From NCBI GenBank assembly GCA_964626905.1, contig CAZVHA010000003.1, positions 132,429-196,428 on the forward strand: a DNA stretch of 64,000 bases, written 5' to 3'. The translations under genes were made by a program, and so were the position numbers. Below, piece by piece: positions 40,701 to 49,323 of this stretch. Source of the stretch: REEB52 sp964626905 (GTDB lineage Bacteria; Chlamydiota; Chlamydiia; Chlamydiales; SM23-39). The stretch's first letter is position 1. Every line of letters begins with the position of its first letter. The notes beneath the pieces were generated by a model. The model saw only the letters and a program-made list of their open reading frames with translations, ran no database searches and was not told the origin of the DNA.

Positions 40701-41338
40701 GACGCTCCTAATATCGACAAAAATTGATCCAACGCTGAATCGAGCACGACTAGCGTGTGTGAGCGGATGAGCTCATAACCGTTGATTTGAGAAAGGCGAG
40801 CATACTCTTTTTTGGGAATATTCCGGATGCTCTTCAATAGATTCTCGCAGCCCCCTTCCCGCTGATCGCAAAGGATCAAAACCCTCTTATCGAGGCCAGC
40901 CGCATCAAAAAATGTGGCCATCGTCTTTGTCTTCGGAGCGGCGATCTCCCCTGATTGCAAAATGCACACCTGCCCCCCTTTGATCTTTTCCCTGATCAAA
41001 GTCCGAACGGCTGCTCTTCGCTCTTTTTTATTGATCCGAACGTGAATGTCCGATTTGGGGCGCGGACCAAAGACGATCCCCCCACCTTTATACTGCGGCG
41101 CCGCCAGATCCCCTTGACGCGATCTCCCCTGCCCTTTTTGCGGGTGGGGTTTGCGCCCTGTTCGGTTGATCTCTTTGCGTATCTTTGTACTCGCACACCA
41201 CTGCCGCGCATTGTTTCTCAATGCGACAATATAATCTTTGATCGATTGAGGATGAGCGCTCTCCGCTAGAAGGGCCTCGTCGACTTCAACAGCCCCAACT
41301 TCTTTGCCATGCAAATCGAATTTTTTGAGCGTTGCCAT
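40697..41338 (-). CDS. rplD: 50S ribosomal protein L4
   Basis: A 213-residue L4 that reaches the tunnel constriction. The loop RTGRKPHPQKGQGRSRQGDL lies near residue 60, followed by GGGIVFGPRPKSD. LEVLSS-type features of the globular domain appear as TLVVLDSALDQFLSILG at the end. In E. coli L4 autoregulates the S10 operon; whether that holds here is unknown. Confidence 0.96.
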   Translation of the reverse strand: MATLKKFDLHGKEVGAVEVDEALLAESAHPQSIKDYIVALRNNARQWCASTKIRKEINRTGRKPHPQKGQGRSRQGDLAAPQYKGGGIVFGPRPKSDIHVRINKKERRAAVRTLIREKIKGGQVCILQSGEIAAPKTKTMATFFDAAGLDKRVLILCDQREGGCENLLKSIRNIPKKEYARLSQINGYELIRSHTLVVLDSALDQFLSILGAS

Positions 41339-41343
41339 GACCT

Positions 41344-41979
41344 TTACCCCTTCTTCTTCGCTTTTCTAATGTAGACAACCCCGTCGGGAGCCCCTGGAAC
41401 AGCCCCCTCAACCAAGAGGAGATTCCCCTTGATCGCGATCAGCCGCAGGTTTTGGACCGTCTTCCGATCTCCACCCATCCGCGACGCCCTCTTCCCATTT
41501 GGAAAGCAGCGGCCTGGAGTTGAGCGCATCCCCGTCGAACCCATATGTCGGTGGAAGCCTGAACCGTGTGCAGCCGGACCCCCTGACATGTTGAAGAGCT
41601 TCATCACCCCTTGAAAACCTTTTCCCTTACTTATCCCTTCGATATCGACAAACTGCACCCCTTCAAAAAGGCTCGCACTCAGCTGCTGGCCCACTTGATA
41701 TTGATCCACCTCATCGAGGCGCGATTCGTGAATGACCCGGCATGCAGGAGCGTTCCCCTTCAAAAAATGTCCGCGCAACGGTTTAGAAACTCGGGTCTCC
41801 TCGGCTTTGGTCATAGAGACCGCACCCAACTGGATTCCGTTGTATCCATCCGTCTCCTTGCGCTTGATTTGTAACACCGTATTCGGTTCCGCAAGAATCA
41901 CGGTACAGACGACAGCTTTGCCATCCTTATCGAACACCTGCATCATCTTTTTTTTCCGGCCAATGAATGTCAGCGGCAT
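41344..41979 (-). CDS. rplC: 50S ribosomal protein L3
   Basis: A 211-residue L3 near the peptidyl-transferase centre and first gene of this ribosomal block. The family signature is GKGFQGVMKLFNMSGGPAAH followed by GSGFHRHMGSTGMRSTPGR. rpsJ (S10), which precedes rplC in most bacteria, is not here. The 183-base upstream stretch contains no gene and must hold the promoter. Confidence 0.97.
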   Translation of the reverse strand: MPLTFIGRKKKMMQVFDKDGKAVVCTVILAEPNTVLQIKRKETDGYNGIQLGAVSMTKAEETRVSKPLRGHFLKGNAPACRVIHESRLDEVDQYQVGQQLSASLFEGVQFVDIEGISKGKGFQGVMKLFNMSGGPAAHGSGFHRHMGSTGMRSTPGRCFPNGKRASRMGGDRKTVQNLRLIAIKGNLLLVEGAVPGAPDGVVYIRKAKKKG

Positions 41980-42162
41980 AGGTTTTTCCTCTTTTTAACA
42001 TGCTGACGCGAGAAAGAAGACCAAAAAGGGAACCGCCCCTTCGGGTGAACTTAACGCGCTTAACCCATCCTCTTTCGCCGAGGTAGGGTGGCATGCGTGA
42101 ACTCGATTCGATCGCTGTGAACGATCTAACTAAATATCGGTTTGAGAGCATAGCAAGTGAAG
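41980..42162 (-). promoter_or_regulatory. leader and promoter region of the ribosomal block
   Basis: No gene is supported in this gap between rplC and the SLBB protein gene. On the minus strand it includes a C/G-rich hairpin candidate (CACCCGAAGGGGCGG) and a GAGG site close to the rplC start. No confident -35/-10 pair is identified by eye. Confidence 0.4.
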
Positions 42163-42735
42163 CTAATTTCCCTCAACTGTTTTCTTTGGGACCTCAATTT
42201 CATCCCCGTTTTTCAGCTTTTTTCGACTCTTAAAAAAAGCCAGATCCGCCTCCTCTTTCAAGGCGATTTTTGACTTGATGTCACAAATGCGGGTCCCAAT
42301 GGGAAATGACTGCTCACCACAGTTTTCCACCGCCCCTGAAAGATGGACCCGAACTTCGGAAAGAAAGGGGACTGTGATCTGGACCTGCTCAAAAAGAATC
42401 TTATCTAAGGAAAAAAGACGCAAATCGGCAAAGGGGCTTAGGCCGGCTTTTCGCAACACTGCACCAAGAGTCGTCCCCTCGCTCACCAAATATTCCCCAG
42501 GCTTTTTTACCGCCCCATTGATTTCGACTAAAAATTCAATTTGACTCTCTGCATATTGGGCCAGAGTATCCGCTGCTCGCGCCGTATTGACTTTCGCTAT
42601 AAAAAAGAGGGTCACCTTGAAGAGGAGAAAAAGGGAGAGGAAAGCCCACTCAGAACTACTAAGGGAGTGTTTTTTGAGAAAAACCACCCCCCTAGAGGAA
42701 GAATCTTTAGTTGAATCGAACTCGCGCGCCATCAT
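42163..42735 (-). CDS. membrane-anchored SLBB-domain protein
   Basis: A protein of about 190 residues with one membrane segment (AFLSLFLLFKVTLFFIA, residues about 30-46) and an outer SLBB-like domain. VEINGAVKKPGEYLVSEGTT matches the SLBB/ComEA-type start seen in polysaccharide-export and DNA-uptake proteins, and a second similar unit begins VRVHLSGAVENCGEQ. A role in envelope binding of polysaccharide or DNA is possible but not shown. The start is uncertain: ATG 42735 or 42732 overlaps the end of the Inc-like gene and lacks a ribosome binding site; a GTG a few codons later is an alternative. Two SLBB units in a 190-residue protein suggest a substrate-binding accessory factor. Confidence 0.7.
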   Translation of the reverse strand: MMAREFDSTKDSSSRGVVFLKKHSLSSSEWAFLSLFLLFKVTLFFIAKVNTARAADTLAQYAESQIEFLVEINGAVKKPGEYLVSEGTTLGAVLRKAGLSPFADLRLFSLDKILFEQVQITVPFLSEVRVHLSGAVENCGEQSFPIGTRICDIKSKIALKEEADLAFFKSRKKLKNGDEIEVPKKTVEGN

Positions 42736-43543
42736 GCAGCTGTTCAACTCCGCCCCACTTGTGGAATTCCACTCTCTCATAGTTGCAGTTTTCCCTATAG
42801 AAGTAGGAGGCCATCGCGAATATGGTACCAGCCAAACCGATGATCAAGAGGATGGCAGCAGGCACAACGGGTCCACCAAGCGCGAGGACAAGAAGTCCCA
42901 AAACTCCACTGACAATCGAGCAGACCACTTTTGCGATTTTTAAAAGCGCCTCTGTTCCCGTCTCTTCGTATCTCTTTTTAAGCTCCGGGCTTGAAGTTTT
43001 TTCCTTGTATCGCTGAGCCAAGCTATAGACTTGGCTTTCCATGCAAGCATCCGTTATGTCTGAAACAAAGCAAGCCACATCTGCCATATTCCTGATTGGC
43101 ACGCTGCCCATCGCAAGCGAAAGCGCATACCCGCAAGTGGCCGTGGCATCTGCAACCTTATGCACACCGTCATAGTAGCCACGGGTTACACTCCCCTCCG
43201 GTCCTCCTGTGGGCTGACCCCAGGTTTTGATCGCATCTCTCATATCTCTCAACACAAGAGGGATGCGCGGGAACGTCATAGCTGCCGCTCCTTTCCCCAT
43301 CAGGCCCGCAAAATGGCCAAAAGATTTGGCCTCTTTATACCCCAAATCCTTAAGCACCATTGAGGCGGCCTCTGCCGTCGTTCCTAGCAATCTTAAACTT
43401 CGATAAGCGCCGAATGATTTCCCGGTATACTCGACTACCTGATCAACTACGGAATCCTTTTGTCTTTCAGGTAAACCATACCAGTGTTGCTGACCACTGG
43501 AATTTTTGATCTTTTCTGGAACTATTGCTGTAGCACTACTCAT
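42707..43543 (-). CDS. inclusion-membrane-like protein, Cap1-position paralogue 1
   Basis: A 278-residue protein without a signal peptide but with a C-terminal bilobed hydrophobic domain (residues about 215-262, VCSIVSGVLGLLVLALGG then AAILLIIGLAGTIFAMASYF), the hallmark of chlamydial Inc proteins. Its place between rplC and fmt is that of C. trachomatis CT529, the inclusion protein Cap1. It shares VEYTGKSFGAYRSLR, R-P--L-DMRDA and the C-terminal domain with the next gene. Such proteins are delivered by type III secretion into the inclusion membrane. GGGAGG lies five bases before ATG 43543. The assignment is by position and architecture. Confidence 0.72.
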   Translation of the reverse strand: MSSATAIVPEKIKNSSGQQHWYGLPERQKDSVVDQVVEYTGKSFGAYRSLRLLGTTAEAASMVLKDLGYKEAKSFGHFAGLMGKGAAAMTFPRIPLVLRDMRDAIKTWGQPTGGPEGSVTRGYYDGVHKVADATATCGYALSLAMGSVPIRNMADVACFVSDITDACMESQVYSLAQRYKEKTSSPELKKRYEETGTEALLKIAKVVCSIVSGVLGLLVLALGGPVVPAAILLIIGLAGTIFAMASYFYRENCNYERVEFHKWGGVEQLHDGARVRFN

Positions 43544-43606
43544 GAGATCCTCCCGTTTTTTGAAAGGGGGACATCATATCTTTTTTGCAAATTTTTTGTA
43601 AAGAAA

Positions 43607-44329
43607 TTAGGCGAATGCCAAGTTGTGTACGTCGATGAACTTGTATTTGCCCTCTTCTCTATAGAGGTCTCTCCGAATCGCGGCGAGCGTCGCCGCTAAA
43701 GACATGAGGATTGCAAGGACGACTGGCAAAATCCGCATACCCGTCACAATCATCAGCGCAGCAAAAAATGCGCTCGCAAAAGACAAGACCGCTTTTGCAA
43801 TGCGCAACATATAGTATTTCCGACTATGGGAATAGGCCTCTTTTACCTCCCCAACTGTCCTATTTTCCCGAGCGCTGCTTCTCTTGTATCCATCGATCGA
43901 AAGCCCTAAATCGGCCCCATCTCCCGCTAAATCGGCCCATTGCGACACATTCTGAAGCACCGGATTCGCCTTGATGAATGTGCTCGCCTTACAGCAAGAG
44001 GCCACCGCCTCCATCACTTCCCTTACGGCAACACCCGCCCGCACTTCTACAGGCCCTTGGGCAGACGTTAAATTGCTCACCGCGGTGTAGGCATCCTTCA
44101 TCGCTGCAGGCCATCGGACAAGGCCGATCGTCGAAATGGCTGTTCCCGCAGCATCGGCGATGGGTTGGGCAACCCCGCTGAGCTTTAACGCATTGCGAAG
44201 GACGCTGAGATATCGGATAGAGCCCGCCGTACTCCCGCTATATTCGACCAAGCGGTTCAAACAAGAAGGGCGTTCCTTCTCATTCTTATTTTGATTTAAC
44301 CAATTTTGATTAACAACAATTGCACTCAT
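43607..44329 (-). CDS. inclusion-membrane-like protein, Cap1-position paralogue 2
   Basis: A 240-residue paralogue of the preceding protein with VEYSGSTAGSIRYLSVLR near the N-terminus, RWPAAMKDAYTA, and a bilobed hydrophobic C-terminal domain (about 178-222, LSFASAFFAALMIVTGM and LPVVLAILMSLAATLAAI). GAGGAAAG precedes ATG 44329. There is no cleavable signal. The pair is a tandem duplication downstream of fmt. The charged C-terminal tail after the hairpin would face the host cytosol if it behaves as an Inc (inference). Confidence 0.72.
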   Translation of the reverse strand: MSAIVVNQNWLNQNKNEKERPSCLNRLVEYSGSTAGSIRYLSVLRNALKLSGVAQPIADAAGTAISTIGLVRWPAAMKDAYTAVSNLTSAQGPVEVRAGVAVREVMEAVASCCKASTFIKANPVLQNVSQWADLAGDGADLGLSIDGYKRSSARENRTVGEVKEAYSHSRKYYMLRIAKAVLSFASAFFAALMIVTGMRILPVVLAILMSLAATLAAIRRDLYREEGKYKFIDVHNLAFA

Positions 44330-44391
44330 CTTTCCTCAACTACAATAATATTAACAACGGCAATTAAATAGAATAGGTAAATAAATTGTTG

Positions 44392-45324
44392 CTAAACAAT
44401 AAATATTTGACTGTTTATTGGACAACCCCTGAGCCAATCGAGAGCCCCCATCCGCTTTTTCCCCTCTGGTTGCACCTCGATCAGTTGAAGAGCTCCTTCC
44501 CCGCAAGCAAAGACCCCGTCACCATTCAGCCTTTCACCGGGTCGTCCCACCCCTTGGACAACGCGGGTGCGGATGATTTTGACCCTTTTCTTCTCCTTGC
44601 CCGACATGTACCAACACCAGCCCGCCGGTTTTGGGGAAAGGGCGCGGACCCAATTATGAAATTTTTGAGCTGGCCACTCCCAATGGACTTCGAGCTCTTC
44701 GGGGCTCAGTTTTGGAGCAAATGTGACCTCATTCGGGTCCTGTTTTTTCCCCTCAAGAATTCCCTTTTCACACTTTTGAATGACTTTCAAGAGGAGCCCT
44801 TTGGAAAGTTCTAAAAGTTTTTCTTCCAATGCGCCGTGATTCATATCGGGGGGGATCGGAAGTTGCACCCCATCGATCACGTCTCCTGCATCCATTTGGA
44901 AAACCATTTTTTGGATCACGACCCCCGTTTGTTGTTCCCCGGCCATGAGACAGCGCCGGATGGGGGCAGCTCCTCGGAATTTGGGGAGAAGACTCGGATG
45001 GACATTGATTGCGCCCAAGCGGGGGATGTCGAGTAATTTTTGAGGGAGAATTTGCCCAAAAACGACGACGACAAAAAGGTCGGGTTTGAGGAGGGCGATC
45101 TTTGCTAAAAAATCGGCGTTGGATCCTTTTTCGGGTTGAAAAAGGGGGGTATGGGGCGCTTTTTCCAAAATGAGGGCTTTCACTGCCTCAGGACTCACCT
45201 CTAAAGAGCGGCCTCTCGGCCGATCGGGCTGCGTAACGACAGCTGCGATATCGACGTTGTGATCCAAAAGATACTCGAGGCATTTGGCCGCAAAAAAGGG
45301 GGTCCCAAAAAAAACGATTTTCAC
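44392..45324 (-). CDS. fmt: methionyl-tRNA formyltransferase
   Basis: Formylates the initiator Met-tRNA with 10-formyl-tetrahydrofolate. The GTG at 45324, one base after the lpxA stop, gives about 310 residues, the family length; the longer frame to 45366 lies inside lpxA. KIVFFGTPFFAAKCLEYLL starts the protein. The catalytic block NVHPSLLPKFRGAAPI (near 106) and GVVIQKMVFQMDAGDV follow, with a C-terminal tRNA-binding domain containing WVRALSPKPAGW. It links with folC upstream in the window through folate supply. Confidence 0.93.
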   Translation of the reverse strand: MKIVFFGTPFFAAKCLEYLLDHNVDIAAVVTQPDRPRGRSLEVSPEAVKALILEKAPHTPLFQPEKGSNADFLAKIALLKPDLFVVVVFGQILPQKLLDIPRLGAINVHPSLLPKFRGAAPIRRCLMAGEQQTGVVIQKMVFQMDAGDVIDGVQLPIPPDMNHGALEEKLLELSKGLLLKVIQKCEKGILEGKKQDPNEVTFAPKLSPEELEVHWEWPAQKFHNWVRALSPKPAGWCWYMSGKEKKRVKIIRTRVVQGVGRPGERLNGDGVFACGEGALQLIEVQPEGKKRMGALDWLRGCPINSQIFIV

Positions 45325-45325
45325 A

Positions 45326-46156
45326 TCAATCTTCGAAGTATTGCTCTTCGCTCTCATTTTGAGCAAAACGGGTCACCCCTTCAAGTCCGAGAAGACCTCG
45401 CTTTGAACTTTTGCAAAATGCAACCCAGTGCTTCACCTCATCAAACGGCTCTAATTGGCTCTCAATTTGGGCAATGGCCTCTTGAAGATGTAGCCCTGAA
45501 CGGTAGGTGATTTTAAAGGCTTTACTCAAAGCGACCCTCACTTCAAGGGGGAACTTGTGCCTTTTGAGCCCAATGATATTAATCCCGCCAAACTTGTAGG
45601 GGAATCCGGCGCCGACAGTGTAGGGAGGGACGTCTCGAGGGACTCTGCTAAATCCTCCAACCATTGAGTAGCATCCAATGCGGGAGAATTGATGCACTGG
45701 AGTGAGCCCTCCAATGATGGCACAATCTTCGATAATGACATGTCCTGCCAACATGGCGCTATTGGACATGACGACTCGATTTCCAATTTCGCAATTGTGC
45801 GCTACATGGCAGTAAGCCATGATGAGACACTCATCTCCGATTCTGACAGTCGAATTTTCTTGGCAGGAGGAATTGATCGTTACAAATTCCCGAATTTCAC
45901 ACCGCTTCCCGATCACGACGTAGGTTGTTTCGCCCCGATATTTTAGATCTTGCGTCTTCGTCCCGATGCTCGCGCCGGGCCAGATGGTGGTCCCTTCCCC
46001 AATCGTCGTGTTTCCATCGATGTAGGCGTGAGATTTGATGATCACATTGTCTTCAAGCGTTACCGTTTTCTTGACGACAGCAAAAGGTTCGATAGTGACA
46101 TTTTTGCCGATTTTTGCTCCCGGCTCAACGACTGCTTGAGGGTGTATATTAGACAT
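45326..46156 (-). CDS. lpxA: UDP-N-acetylglucosamine acyltransferase
   Basis: The first enzyme of lipid A synthesis, transferring an acyl chain from acyl-carrier protein to UDP-GlcNAc. The 276 residues form a left-handed beta-helix of hexapeptide repeats (for example NVTIEPFAVV, NTTIGEGTTIWPG) ending in a helical C-terminal domain. The catalytic histidine is in CLIMAYCHVAHNCEIG (near 120). It is followed directly by fmt and preceded by fabZ 18 bases upstream. Confidence 0.95.
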   Translation of the reverse strand: MSNIHPQAVVEPGAKIGKNVTIEPFAVVKKTVTLEDNVIIKSHAYIDGNTTIGEGTTIWPGASIGTKTQDLKYRGETTYVVIGKRCEIREFVTINSSCQENSTVRIGDECLIMAYCHVAHNCEIGNRVVMSNSAMLAGHVIIEDCAIIGGLTPVHQFSRIGCYSMVGGFSRVPRDVPPYTVGAGFPYKFGGINIIGLKRHKFPLEVRVALSKAFKITYRSGLHLQEAIAQIESQLEPFDEVKHWVAFCKSSKRGLLGLEGVTRFAQNESEEQYFED

Positions 46157-46174
46157 GAAAATCCAATTTTGTCA

Positions 46175-46639
46175 TTACAGTTGGTCTTTGTTTACAAGGG
46201 CAAAACTCAATTCCGCTTCCACTGCAAGAACCTGCCCTATCATGGCCCTCGCTCTGATTTTTCCCCCGTTGCCACTTACATGAAGCCCTTTTACATGCAA
46301 AAGAAGCGCATCGCCTGGCAAAACGGGCTTTCTAAACTTCGCTCCCACGACATTCAGAAGAACGGCAATTTTCTTTGTATATCCTTTCTGATGGACCAAA
46401 ACGCCCCCGGTCTGAGCAAGAGACTCTAAAATCAGCACGCCGGGCATGATTGGAACTCCAGGAAAGTGCCCCTGGAAAAAGGGCTCATTCACAGTTACAT
46501 TCTTCAATCCCAAAATCTCATTTTCTTCCAAATTGATTTCGAGAATGCGATCGACAAGTAAGAAAGGGTACCGATGGGGTAAAATATCCTCAATTTCTTT
46601 CGCGTCAAAAACAAAGGGACGGCTGTTGTAATCTCCCAT
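46175..46639 (-). CDS. fabZ: 3-hydroxyacyl-ACP dehydratase FabZ
   Basis: Dehydrates beta-hydroxyacyl-ACP in fatty acid elongation and so supplies chains for membranes and lipid A. The catalytic histidine is in LPHRYPFLLVDRI (near 22) and the active-site glutamate in FPGVPIMPGVLILESLAQ. I start at ATG 46639, which overlaps the lpxC stop as TGATG and has GGAG upstream; a TTG one codon earlier is the longer alternative. At 154 residues it has family length. Confidence 0.94.
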   Translation of the reverse strand: MGDYNSRPFVFDAKEIEDILPHRYPFLLVDRILEINLEENEILGLKNVTVNEPFFQGHFPGVPIMPGVLILESLAQTGGVLVHQKGYTKKIAVLLNVVGAKFRKPVLPGDALLLHVKGLHVSGNGGKIRARAMIGQVLAVEAELSFALVNKDQL

Positions 46640-47481
46640 CAATGGCTCTCCAAATTTGCGATCTTTTTTGCAAATGCGATATTGCTCGCATGCCCCGAAC
46701 GGATAGAGATGATATGTCCCAAAAGGGGGGCCCCAATCAGCGACAGATCCCCAATCAGATCCAAAACTTTATGGCGCACCATTTCATCGGGAAATCGGGC
46801 CCCTTCTGGATTCATGATCTGATCCCCTTTGATCACAAGGGCATTTTCCAACCCTCCCCCTTTAATCACCCCTTTTTCAATGAACGGAAAAATCTCTTCG
46901 TAAAGAGAAAAAGTCCTACAAGGGGCAATTTCGCGAGCAAAACGATCGGGATTTAAAGAAAGGGTGTAAAACTGAGACTTGAGTAGACTAGACTGCGGGT
47001 AGTGCATGGTGTAGCTAATCCGAAACTCAGCTGCCGGTAGCGCAACGAGATGCACCTCCCCTTCGGACCAGTAAACGGGCTCTGAAATCGCGAGCACCTT
47101 TCTCATAGCGCCCTGTTCTTTGAGTCCAACCTGGCGGATCAGATCGACAAAAAACTGCGCGCTCCCATCGGCCACCAAAATTTCGGGGCCGCTAACCTCG
47201 ATCATCGCGTTATCGACTTCAAGTGCCGAAAGCGCCGCCATCAAATGCTCGACCATGTGAATACTGACCTGGCCACTCGCAAGCCGGGTACATCGAGGCG
47301 CCTCTTTAACAAAAGAGAGATGGGCCCGAATCTGCGGCCCCTTTGGCAAATCGACTCTTCGGAAAATAATTCCCGTATTCGGCTCCGCCGGAAGAATCTT
47401 TAAAGAGACCTGCTCCCCGGTAAACACACCGATTCCGGCAGCGCTCACCTCTTTCTTGATCGTTTTCTGCAAGTCCAACAC
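46639..47481 (-). CDS. lpxC: UDP-3-O-acyl-N-acetylglucosamine deacetylase
   Basis: The committed zinc enzyme of lipid A synthesis. The zinc-binding region HMVEHLMAALSALEVDNAMI lies near residue 75. The second half has VRHKVLDLIGDLSLIG and the catalytic RSGHASNIAFAKKI. The protein starts at a GTG or the following TTG (both near 47481). Its 280 residues are slightly under the E. coli length of 305. lpxC-fabZ-lpxA-fmt form one operon. Confidence 0.95.
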   Translation of the reverse strand: MLDLQKTIKKEVSAAGIGVFTGEQVSLKILPAEPNTGIIFRRVDLPKGPQIRAHLSFVKEAPRCTRLASGQVSIHMVEHLMAALSALEVDNAMIEVSGPEILVADGSAQFFVDLIRQVGLKEQGAMRKVLAISEPVYWSEGEVHLVALPAAEFRISYTMHYPQSSLLKSQFYTLSLNPDRFAREIAPCRTFSLYEEIFPFIEKGVIKGGGLENALVIKGDQIMNPEGARFPDEMVRHKVLDLIGDLSLIGAPLLGHIISIRSGHASNIAFAKKIANLESH

Positions 47482-47524
47482 CCTCGAGTCGTTTGTGTAT
47501 AAAAAGTTAACGAAAAGGGGACTT

Positions 47525-49297
47525 TTACGGCAACTTTTTTAAGTCGAGTTTTAAGGAAAAAAGGGCAAAAGAGGCAATCAGGAGGGTACTTTGGACTAAA
47601 ATTGCCAAGTCTCCCCAAAAGGTATAAAGGGTTGAATAGGATCGAATGGGCATGGAGAAAAAAAGGGCAGAAGTATTTTTTTTTGCATCCAAAATTTGCA
47701 AAGGGCGTCCAAAACAGTCGACTCCACCTGTCACGCCCGAATTCGTCGAGCGCAAAAGAGGGACCCCATTTTCGACAGCCCGGATTCTCCCGTGGTGAAA
47801 ATGTTGCAAAGAAAGTTTGGTATTTGGAAAATAGGCGTCATTTGAAACGCTGACCAAAACTTCAGCCCCTTTGAGTCGAAGCGCCCGAATCAAATTTGAA
47901 AAGGTCTCTTCAAGACAAATAGAAATGCCGATGGGGACATGGGAGTTGAAAATTTTCCCCTCCTTACCTGGGTCAAAAGAGCCGTAAATGCCGTACTGTT
48001 TGGCTAAAAAGCGGGCAAACCTACTCCAGTTTTTCAACGGAATATATTCGGCAATGGGGGCGAGGATCTGTTTTTCATACCTTTGATAGGTCAGCTTCGA
48101 AGGGGCGAAATGAAACGCGGCGTTGTATCTCCCCTCAAAATCGACATCGTCGAGCCCAATAATCACATCGGCCCCAAATCGATTGGCTAAGCTCTGCGCT
48201 AAAAAGGCGTTGCTCACTTTCCAAGTGCTGTCGTGAAAAATCGCATAGGGTCTTCTAAAGGGAGGGAAAAACGATTCGTCAAAAAAATATTTTACCGTTT
48301 CAAGATCGTAACTTGCCGTATGGGCCCCTAGAGGAAGGGCAGCTTCGGGGAAAATGATGAGATCGGCCCGCTTCTTTCCCGCAAGTCCCTCAAGCGCGCT
48401 GAGAATGTTTGCCCACTGCCTGATGGGAGAGATATAGGAGTGGGGGAATTGCGGATCGAACTCTTTTTCTTCCGGTGAGAGATTGGTCTGAATGAGCGCC
48501 ACATCGAGTGTTTTCTGAATGGGCGTGTGCGACTCAACCCAAGCTATTTGGACCCAGCCAAAGAGGTAGGGAAAGAGGGCGAGTCCCGCCCAATAGGCCG
48601 TTTGTCTGAAAGAGCGCTCGCACCAAGCTTTGAGAAAAGCTAAATTGACGAGGATCACCCAAAACGAAAGGCCAAAAATGCCCCATATTGAGGCCAGTTG
48701 CAAAGAATAGGGGGAGCTCGCAAGGGCAAGGCCCGACGGATTCCATGTGTAGCCGCAAAGGAAAAACAGCCGCAGCCACTCGCAAATGACCCACCCCCCT
48801 GCAATCGCGAGGAGTTTTCCCCAAGAAAGGGGAAAAGTGACAAAGTGGGAAAGAATTCCAAATTGAAGCCCGATCCCAAAAGAGAGAATTAATGTAAAAG
48901 GAACGATGAGCCACCCCATATAGTCAGGGGTGGCAAGCCAAGAGAGTTGGACCCCCTCCACGAGGGTAAACCAAAAAGTGGCGATCCAAAACCTCCTTTT
49001 CTTCTCACCTACCTCGAGCAGCCCTTTCCAAAAAAGGGCAAAGCCGAGCGCTGCGGCAAAATAACCTAAGGGCGCCACCCAAGCGGGCTGGCCAAAAGCG
49101 GTGATGACAAAACTCAGTAGAAAAAGCCAATATCGCGGAGGCAGTTGCAAAACTCCACGATAGAGAAAAATCGATGATTTTGAGCCAGGTTGAGGAGGAA
49201 AAGCGGAGCTTTTCTGTACCCGCCGACGGGGGCCTACCCGAGAGGGTAGGCGAGAAGGTGGGGAGGCAACCCGGCTCAAAAGGGCGATTTCACGCAT
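47525..49297 (-). CDS. lnt: apolipoprotein N-acyltransferase
   Basis: The inner-membrane enzyme that adds the third acyl chain to lipoproteins. N-terminal hydrophobic helices (LLSFVITAFGQPAWVAPLGY) precede a nitrilase-type periplasmic domain with the triad Glu in IIFPEAALPLG, Lys in YEKQILAPIAEYIPL and Cys in IGISICLEETF. The N-terminus is uncertain: about 50 basic, low-complexity residues precede the first helix, and neither TTG 49327 nor ATG 49297 has a good ribosome binding site. The mature length fits the chlamydial enzyme. It lies just after the DoxX gene. Confidence 0.9.
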   Translation of the reverse strand: MREIALLSRVASPPSRLPSRVGPRRRVQKSSAFPPQPGSKSSIFLYRGVLQLPPRYWLFLLSFVITAFGQPAWVAPLGYFAAALGFALFWKGLLEVGEKKRRFWIATFWFTLVEGVQLSWLATPDYMGWLIVPFTLILSFGIGLQFGILSHFVTFPLSWGKLLAIAGGWVICEWLRLFFLCGYTWNPSGLALASSPYSLQLASIWGIFGLSFWVILVNLAFLKAWCERSFRQTAYWAGLALFPYLFGWVQIAWVESHTPIQKTLDVALIQTNLSPEEKEFDPQFPHSYISPIRQWANILSALEGLAGKKRADLIIFPEAALPLGAHTASYDLETVKYFFDESFFPPFRRPYAIFHDSTWKVSNAFLAQSLANRFGADVIIGLDDVDFEGRYNAAFHFAPSKLTYQRYEKQILAPIAEYIPLKNWSRFARFLAKQYGIYGSFDPGKEGKIFNSHVPIGISICLEETFSNLIRALRLKGAEVLVSVSNDAYFPNTKLSLQHFHHGRIRAVENGVPLLRSTNSGVTGGVDCFGRPLQILDAKKNTSALFFSMPIRSYSTLYTFWGDLAILVQSTLLIASFALFSLKLDLKKLP

Positions 49298-49323
49298 CGA
49301 AGAGTTTTGCAATTGCCTCCAAA

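Noticed and set aside
42001..42151. Frame in the leader upstream of rplC
   Set aside because: A possible frame covers the gap and part of rplC in another phase, with no homology or ribosome binding site; treated as leader DNA.
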